NCBI GenBank assembly: GCA_946480545.1 | Contig: CAMLKY010000020.1 | Span: 1 to 12,228 of the forward strand | Direction: 5' to 3' | DNA from: an uncultured Acidobacteriota bacterium | GTDB lineage: Bacteria > Acidobacteriota > Blastocatellia > Pyrinomonadales > Pyrinomonadaceae | DNA length: 12,228 nucleotides | In this document: in pieces, positions 8,561 through 12,228 of the stretch | Numbering within the stretch: position 1 is the first letter of the stretch | How the letters are laid out: the number at the start of each line of letters is the position of its first letter | Notes under the pieces: generated by a model | What the model was told of the DNA's origin: nothing | Database searches by the model: none | The model's input: only the letters and a program-made list of their open reading frames with translations | Made by a program: the position numbers and the translations under genes

Positions 8561-9138
8561 GAGGGTTGGCCGATGCGAGCAAGTTCCTCGTCTGAAGCTC
8601 CTTCATGAAACCTCCGCGCCAGTTCTTCAGGATCAAAGACGTCGCCGAATGTGGGCGGCTTCATCGCGGCGACCATCCGCTCGGTCTGCATCCACGCTTT
8701 GCATTCGTCCTTTGTTTTGAAGTTGTCGACGGTAAGCTCGATCTCGTTGCCGTCCGGGTCGGCGTAGTACAGCGAGGTCGTGAAACCGTGGTTGACCGGT
8801 AGTGTCGGCATGATCCCGTGAGCCTTGAGACGTTCGTAGTTTTCGATGAGCGAAGCAAAGTCGGGCAATCCGATCCCGATGTGATCGACACCTGCCGAAT
8901 TCGCGACCTTATCCTCAGTGTCGTCGGTCGTAAAGATCACGATCCGGTGATGCTCCTGATCGAAGGTCATAAACGAACCGAAACCCATATCGTGCTGAAC
9001 TTCGGCGTCAAGGAAGTTCCGGTACCACTCGACCATCGTGGCGAGGTTTTTTGTTCTTAGGCCGTAGTGGGCAATGTACTTTTTTGAGAATTTGCTTCCG
9101 TTCATTTCGATATTCTCCGGTTCCTTGATCGTCTCCAC
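8557..9138 (-). CDS. VOC-family (glyoxalase / extradiol dioxygenase-like) protein
   Basis: This is a 193-residue protein with two beta-alpha-beta-beta-beta units of the vicinal oxygen chelate superfamily. The likely metal ligands are His24 (YIAHYGLRT), His86 (VDHIGIGL) and Glu134 in DPDGNEIEL. These match the His-His-Glu pattern of extradiol dioxygenases, but the substrate cannot be assigned and glyoxalase-like or isomerase roles remain possible. The C-terminal tail GDVFDPEELARRFHEGASDEE resembles the tail of biphenyl-2,3-diol dioxygenase-like proteins. I start the gene at a GTG at 9138 because a perfect AAGGAGG lies five bases upstream. An ATG at 9105 (MNGSKFSKK), with GGAGA nine bases before it, would give 182 residues and is the main alternative. 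The open frame upstream to 9255 is non-coding repeat. The end overlaps the GNAT start by four bases. Confidence 0.88.
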   Translation of the reverse strand: METIKEPENIEMNGSKFSKKYIAHYGLRTKNLATMVEWYRNFLDAEVQHDMGFGSFMTFDQEHHRIVIFTTDDTEDKVANSAGVDHIGIGLPDFASLIENYERLKAHGIMPTLPVNHGFTTSLYYADPDGNEIELTVDNFKTKDECKAWMQTERMVAAMKPPTFGDVFDPEELARRFHEGASDEELARIGQPS

Positions 9139-9143
9139 TTTCT

Positions 9144-9150
9144 CCTCCTT
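9144..9150 (-). promoter_or_regulatory. Strong Shine-Dalgarno site of the VOC gene
   Basis: The minus strand reads AAGGAGG-AGAAA-GTG. This is a full match to the anti-Shine-Dalgarno sequence at a normal five-base spacing, and it selects the GTG at 9138 as the likely start. It is the best ribosome site in the window and stands at the first gene after the largest gap in the operon, consistent with fresh initiation rather than coupling. Confidence 0.65.
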
Positions 9151-9167
9151 TCCAAGTATTCCGTTCG

Positions 9168-9241
9168 TTCCGTGTATTCCTTGGTAGTCGGTCGTGGAAC
9201 TTCGAAACCACGTAAGACACGAAAGTAACGGAAACACGGAA
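9168..9241. repeat. Imperfect inverted repeat in the gap between the GTP cyclohydrolase-like and VOC genes
   Basis: The outer arms are TTCCGTGTATTCC (9168-9180) and GGAAACACGGAA (9230-9241), pairing over 12 bases with one bulged base. Closer in, CGTGG (9193-9197) pairs with CCACG (9208-9212) around a ten-base loop that itself contains TTCGAA. The arms are made of degenerate TTCCGTGT/TTTCGTGT words, a type of low-complexity intergenic repeat known from several bacterial phyla. No T-run follows on the minus strand, so it does not look like a standard intrinsic terminator, though it could pause transcription or protect mRNA ends. The rest of the gap, 9139-9270, shows only the ribosome site. Confidence 0.6.
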
Positions 9242-9270
9242 TCGGAAACCTGCAAAATATGCGCCCAACC

Positions 9271-9777
9271 TCAAAGAGCAAGTGGCTGAACAACCGATAC
9301 CACCACAGACTCCTTCCTTAACTCATCTGCCTTACTTTCTGCACCGAGAAGAATGATCGACTTCGCGCCGAGATCATTCAGGATCTGCGCCGCGGGACGA
9401 TAATCACGAGCGTCGGCGCGATATCCGGCCATCTCGTACGCACGGGCCTGGCCATGCTCTTTCTTGAAGGGAATGCTCTCGATGAGCGCGAGGTGACCGT
9501 TTCCCTTGCCTTCCTGATCGAGCCAGATGATGACTCCACGCCCAGCCTCCTGGATCGCAGCCTGTGCGGCTTCCATTTCTTCACGACATGTACACTCGAC
9601 GCTATTGAACACGTGCGCGCCGATACAGTGCGAATGTACACGGCAAAGAACATCTTCCCCACTATCGACCTCGCCCATCACGATCGCGATCGATTCACGT
9701 TGACCGTCATAGTAAAGGATTTCGGTGAATGTTCCGAATTTGGTTCTTAGCTCGCGCGATGCAAGTCGCTTTATCAT
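9271..9777 (-). CDS. Divergent GTP cyclohydrolase II family protein
   Basis: The 168-residue protein aligns with bacterial RibA along most of its length. RibA opens the GTP imidazole ring to make the first riboflavin intermediate. The zinc ligands Cys51, Cys62 and Cys64 are kept in RVHSHC...VECTC. The proposed catalytic pair, Asp122 and Arg124 in RADARDY, is also kept, as is the QEG motif (88-90). Three things differ from true RibA: TGD after the first Cys has become IGA, the RAYxLQ segment that supplies a conserved Tyr is replaced by ESIPFKKEHG, and TNNPxK near the end is replaced by GAESKA. The chain also stops about 30 residues short of E. coli RibA. No other riboflavin gene is nearby. It may be a catalytically altered relative or act on a different purine nucleotide. 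Its ATG overlaps the upstream stop (ATGA). Confidence 0.82.
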   Translation of the reverse strand: MIKRLASRELRTKFGTFTEILYYDGQRESIAIVMGEVDSGEDVLCRVHSHCIGAHVFNSVECTCREEMEAAQAAIQEAGRGVIIWLDQEGKGNGHLALIESIPFKKEHGQARAYEMAGYRADARDYRPAAQILNDLGAKSIILLGAESKADELRKESVVVSVVQPLAL

Positions 9778-10154
9778 TTCGAGGAATTGCTCCGTAGCCA
9801 GTTCAAGGCATCGTCGTGATTGTCGAAGAACTTCACCCGCACGCCGCGCGAAGCAGCGACGGCTTCGTAAAGTTCGCTTTGTTCGTTCGGCGTGTGGTTC
9901 TTTAGATTGAACGCCAGCCAGAGATTCGGAACCGTCGCGGTTCGCGCCCCGGCTTCGACGACTTCCTTCGGTTCCAGCTCAGCGTTCGGCGCCGCCCCCT
10001 CCACGAGTATCTTCCGGCAGTTGTATTCGTCAGACAATTTTCCAAGCATCGCCCAGTAATCCCTGGGAAGGTCGGGGTCGTCGAGAGCCGGCGCCGCGTT
10101 AAGCTCCACGTGAATGTGGTCATCGCGAAACGTAACTTCGAACTCCATTCCCAT
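9774..10154 (-). CDS. Small SpoIIAA/STAS-like protein of unknown function
   Basis: This protein of 126 residues (or 124 from the second ATG at 10148) has no signal peptide or membrane segment. It alternates strands and helices in a way that resembles SpoIIAA/STAS-like folds: EVTFRDDHIHVEL, a helix with YWAMLGKLSDEYNC, the strand KILVEG, the helix ELYEAVAASRG, the strand VRVKFFD and a final helix DDALNWLRS. The last motif, a VxFF strand followed by an A-x-x-WL helix, recurs in small bacterial SpoIIAA-like proteins. I infer the fold from pattern only and do not assign a function. The conserved Ser of true anti-sigma antagonists is not evident. The gene starts nine bases after the DUF4440 stop and its own stop overlaps the GTP cyclohydrolase-like start by four bases, so it belongs to the operon. 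Confidence 0.72.
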   Translation of the reverse strand: MGMEFEVTFRDDHIHVELNAAPALDDPDLPRDYWAMLGKLSDEYNCRKILVEGAAPNAELEPKEVVEAGARTATVPNLWLAFNLKNHTPNEQSELYEAVAASRGVRVKFFDNHDDALNWLRSNSSK

Positions 10155-10163
10155 AGATCATTT

Positions 10164-10607
10164 TCAGCGACAAATAATGTTCGCGTGGCGTGCGACGATT
10201 CGCCAATCCTTTCCGTTCTTCATCCAGACGTTTGTATACCGCCGCCGGATCGTCTCGCCCGGACCACCCCCTGCGGCTCTCACCACAACCACCTCGTTTC
10301 CCATGACGACCGCAGTCTTTCCAAGGATCTGGACTGATTCGGCCTCGCGCTTGAACGAGTAGTAGTCGATAACAGAGGACCTCGCCGCCTCGATAATGCC
10401 AGAACTTCCCCGAGTCAAACCACTGCGCGGATTGTTCGTGACCGAATCCGGCGCAAAAATTCGTGCGATAGCGGTCTCGTCTTTTTTCTGTATCGCTTCG
10501 GCAGCGACGAGGTCCAGTCGGCGTATCTCGGCTTCCAGATCATTCTGCTGACCTGCGGCCGCGACACAGCAAATGACGAGCAAGACAAAAGCGTAAACAC
10601 ATTTCAT
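10164..10607 (-). CDS. Secreted DUF4440/SnoaL-like (NTF2-fold) protein
   Basis: The 147-residue protein begins with a Sec signal peptide (MKCVYAFVLLVICCVAAAG). The mature part is a single NTF2-like cone of the DUF4440/SnoaL group: a helix EIRRLDLVAAEAIQKKD, then IARIFAPDSVTNNPRSGLTRG, a strand-rich middle (AESVQILGKTAVVMGNEVVVV) and the closing pair RRRYTNVWMKNGKDWRIVARHANII. Members bind small ligands or act as isomerases or scaffolds, and the substrate here is unknown. I start at the ATG at 10607 because it overlaps the dihydropyrimidinase stop as TGATG and has GAGGA just upstream. The longer frame from 10622 adds only five residues that would spoil the signal peptide start. An exported protein in an operon of cytoplasmic enzymes suggests the operon deals with an imported or extracellular compound. 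Confidence 0.82.
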   Translation of the reverse strand: MKCVYAFVLLVICCVAAAGQQNDLEAEIRRLDLVAAEAIQKKDETAIARIFAPDSVTNNPRSGLTRGSSGIIEAARSSVIDYYSFKREAESVQILGKTAVVMGNEVVVVRAAGGGPGETIRRRYTNVWMKNGKDWRIVARHANIICR

Positions 10608-11986
10608 CAGATCCTCACACACTCACCGCGTTTCAAGAATCGCCCGTCACCGGCTTTGCCCTTGTGCTCACCATCCTGGATCACAACCCGGCCGCGTGAA
10701 AGGACGGTTTCGACCTTACCTTTTACTTTCCAGCCTTCGTACGACGAATAGTCGACGTTCATGTGCTCTGCATCGACGCCGAAGGTATGCTCTTTCTCGG
10801 GATCGAAGATCACGATGTCCGCGTCCGAGCCGACCGCGATCGTACCTTTCTTTGGAAACAGGCCGAACATCTTTGCCGCTGCGGTCGATGTCAGTTCGAC
10901 AAAGCGGTTGAGTGAGATCCGATTTTCGACGACACCGCCGTTGTAGATCAGCGACATTCGATTCTCGACACCGGGCGCTCCGTTCGGGATCTTCGAGAAG
11001 TCATCCTTGCCAAGCTCTTTTTGCTCTTTCATGCAGAAGGGGCAATGGTCCGTCGAGATGACCTGAAGATCGTCCATCTTGAGACCCTTCCAAAGCTCCT
11101 CATTGTTATGTTTCTCGCGAAGCGGCGGTGTCATGACGAACCTGGCACCTTCAAAATCGTCACCGTAGTCCTCGATGTTATGAAACAGATACTGCGGACA
11201 AGTTTCGGCGAAAGCCGGAATTCCGCGGTCACGCGCTTCGCGAACCTTGTTGAGTGCATCGGCACATGACAGGTGCACGATGTACACCGGTGATTCGGCC
11301 ATCTCGGCGATCGCGATCGCGCGGTGCACGCCCTCGGCCTCGGCGATCGTCGGTCGCGTTAACGCATGATACTTCGGCGCAGTCCGCCCATCCGCCAGAA
11401 ACCGCTTGATGATCTCGTTGATGACGATGCCGTTCTCAGCGTGCATGCAGATCAGACCACCGCGTTCGCCGGCGGCGGACATCGCACGAAAGATCGTCGC
11501 GTCGTCCGCGAGGAACACTCCGGGATAAGCCATGAACAACTTGAAGCTTGTGATGCCCTCGTCCATGACGGTATACATCTCTTCGGTGTGCCCGTCCTCG
11601 AACTCGGTCGTAATAAGGTGAAATCCATAGTCGATCGCGCACTTGCCTTCGGCCTTCTTATGCCAGTTGTCGACGCCCTGGATCAGCGACTCACCCTTGT
11701 TCTGCACCGCGAAATCGATGATCGTCGTAGTTCCGCCATGTGCCGCGGCACGCGTGCCCGTGAAAAAGTCATCCGACGATTGCGTACCACCGAACGGCAA
11801 TTCCATATGGGTGTGCGGATCGATCCCGCCCGGGATGACGAGTTTGTTGCTCGCATCGATGGTGACATCGGCGTCCATGTCGAGCGATTTGCCAATAGTG
11901 CTTATGGTCTCGCCATCGATGAAGATGTCAGCGGTATAATCATCGACCGCAGTGACGATGCGGCCGGATTTGATGAGTGTTTTCAT
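10607..11986 (-). CDS. hydA: Dihydropyrimidinase / D-hydantoinase
   Basis: This 459-residue amidohydrolase opens the ring of 5,6-dihydrouracil, dihydrothymine or hydantoins in the cytoplasm, the second step of reductive pyrimidine breakdown. It keeps the binuclear metal site: His58 and His60 in GGIDPHTHMELPF, carboxylated Lys149 in TSFKLFMAYPG, His182 in CMHAENG, His238 in VHLSC and Asp313 in ISTDHCPF. Tyr154 of MAYPG is the family's substrate-binding Tyr, and NGAPGVENR near 335-343 is also typical of dihydropyrimidinase rather than dihydroorotase or allantoinase. The length is normal. I start at the ATG at 11986, where MKTLIKSGRIV fits the family; the open frame to 12028 adds 14 unrelated residues. 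No dihydropyrimidine dehydrogenase or beta-ureidopropionase is in view downstream. It is the first gene of the row, so its promoter should lie at about 11990-12060. Confidence 0.93.
   Translation of the reverse strand: MKTLIKSGRIVTAVDDYTADIFIDGETISTIGKSLDMDADVTIDASNKLVIPGGIDPHTHMELPFGGTQSSDDFFTGTRAAAHGGTTTIIDFAVQNKGESLIQGVDNWHKKAEGKCAIDYGFHLITTEFEDGHTEEMYTVMDEGITSFKLFMAYPGVFLADDATIFRAMSAAGERGGLICMHAENGIVINEIIKRFLADGRTAPKYHALTRPTIAEAEGVHRAIAIAEMAESPVYIVHLSCADALNKVREARDRGIPAFAETCPQYLFHNIEDYGDDFEGARFVMTPPLREKHNNEELWKGLKMDDLQVISTDHCPFCMKEQKELGKDDFSKIPNGAPGVENRMSLIYNGGVVENRISLNRFVELTSTAAAKMFGLFPKKGTIAVGSDADIVIFDPEKEHTFGVDAEHMNVDYSSYEGWKVKGKVETVLSRGRVVIQDGEHKGKAGDGRFLKRGECVRI
10612..10616 (-). promoter_or_regulatory. 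Shine-Dalgarno site and TGATG junction of the DUF4440 gene
   Basis: On the minus strand GAGGA is followed by TCTG and the ATG at 10607, whose A is also the last base of the dihydropyrimidinase TGA stop. The arrangement fits reinitiation by ribosomes ending on the upstream gene and fixes the start that gives a clean signal peptide. Confidence 0.55.
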
Positions 11987-12049
11987 AGTCAATCTTTCGC
12001 GATCTAAAGAATATCTGAATAAGAGCAATGATCGAAAAAAAGATCAGCA
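11987..12049 (-). promoter_or_regulatory. Leader and probable promoter region of the dihydropyrimidinase gene
   Basis: This AT-richer stretch between the gene start and the palindromes is the only room for the operon promoter. TTGCTC and TAGATC, 16 bases apart on the minus strand, are a weak sigma-70-like pair, and no box is convincing. TGATC (12029-12033) and GATCA (12042-12046) can pair around an A-rich loop, which could be an operator or a small hairpin. No riboswitch-like fold is recognisable, and the ribosome site before the ATG is weak. Confidence 0.3.
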
Positions 12050-12117
12050 CAGCCGGCTGAAGCCAAAAGGAATTTACTTTTCTAGGTTTGGCTAAAGCCA
12101 CGCTCGAGATAATCGAG
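12050..12117. repeat. Cluster of small palindromes (REP-like)
   Basis: Several palindromes follow each other. CAGCCGGCTG at 12050-12059 is perfect. GGCTGAAGCCAAA, starting at 12055, can pair with TTTGGCTAAAGCC ending at 12099 (11 of 13 positions) across about 20 bases. TGGCT-AA-AGCCA lies within the second arm at 12089-12100. CTCGA-GATAA-TCGAG is at 12103-12117. GGCTGAAGCC/GGCTAAAGCC words resemble bacterial REP elements, which are mobilised by RAYT transposases encoded elsewhere. No transposase is seen here. Confidence 0.6.
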
Positions 12118-12120
12118 TTC

Positions 12121-12228
12121 CTCCACCTAAAGGTGGAGGCAATTTAAACAGCCAGCTTCAGATAAGAGTTCTTCCACCTAAAGGGTGGAGGCAATTTAAA
12201 CAGCCAGCTTCAGATAAGAGTTCTTCCA
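12121..12228. repeat. Tandem repeat, 51-52 bp unit with a central hairpin
   Basis: The unit begins TCCACCTAAAGGTGGAGGCA, continues through AATTTAAACAGCCAGCTTCAG and ends ATAAGAGTTCT. Copies start at 12122 and 12173, and a third begins at 12225 and is cut by the window edge. The first two differ by one extra G in the stem (GGTGG versus GGGTGG) and are otherwise identical apart from the base before the first. Each holds a hairpin of CTCCACC or TCCACC paired with GGTGGA around TAAA. There are no unique spacers, so it is not a CRISPR array. The array continues outside the window. Confidence 0.85.

Noticed and set aside
9168..9241. Intrinsic terminator after the GTP cyclohydrolase-like gene
   Set aside because: The arms are AT/GC mixed, widely spaced and not followed by a T-run on the minus strand.
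9139..9255. N-terminal extension of the VOC protein
   Set aside because: It reads through the inverted repeat and lies upstream of a perfect Shine-Dalgarno site that serves the GTG at 9138.
12121..12228. CRISPR array
   Set aside because: The copies sit head to tail over their full 51-52 bp without unique spacers, and no cas gene is visible.

Overview
All ten recognisable genes lie on the minus strand, so the window reads from right to left. The organism is most likely an acidobacterium, probably of the Blastocatellia/Pyrinomonadaceae type. This is an inference from several traits: a Ser/Thr kinase followed by TolB-like propeller blades, proteins that open with an MKRCPEC...CLDDG tag, FlgO/TolB_N-TPR proteins, a COG3903-type ATPase, and moderately GC-rich DNA with small palindromic intergenic repeats. 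No rRNA, tRNA, transposase or CRISPR array was seen.

Right end (12228 to 11987): at least two copies of a 51-52 bp tandem repeat carrying a CCACC-TAAA-GGTGG hairpin, a cluster of other small palindromes, then the leader of the first gene. Metabolic block (11986 to 7745): dihydropyrimidinase, a secreted DUF4440/SnoaL-like protein, a small SpoIIAA/STAS-like protein, a divergent GTP cyclohydrolase II homologue, a 132 bp gap with an imperfect inverted repeat, a VOC dioxygenase-like protein and a GNAT acetyltransferase. Most joints are TGATG or ATGA overlaps, so translational coupling is likely. No single pathway is proven. Middle (7614 to 5698): an exported serine beta-lactamase-like hydrolase with DUF3471, fused in frame to a DinB-like DUF1569 domain.

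Left block (5681 to 1): a signalling cluster. It holds an NB-ARC/COG3903-type ATPase with TPRs, a membrane-anchored FlgO/TolB_N-TPR protein, and a Ser/Thr kinase. The first two are unrelated in their bodies but open with nearly the same cysteine tag. The kinase reading frame breaks just after the catalytic domain. Its TolB-like propeller continues in the -1 frame to the window edge, and the membrane helix usual between the two parts is not visible.

The most notable points are the kinase/propeller break, the shared N-terminal tag with a possible decayed third copy before the hydrolase gene, the hydrolase-DUF1569 fusion, the divergent GTP cyclohydrolase II without riboflavin neighbours, and the palindromic repeats. 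I do not see a clearly new defence or mobile system.
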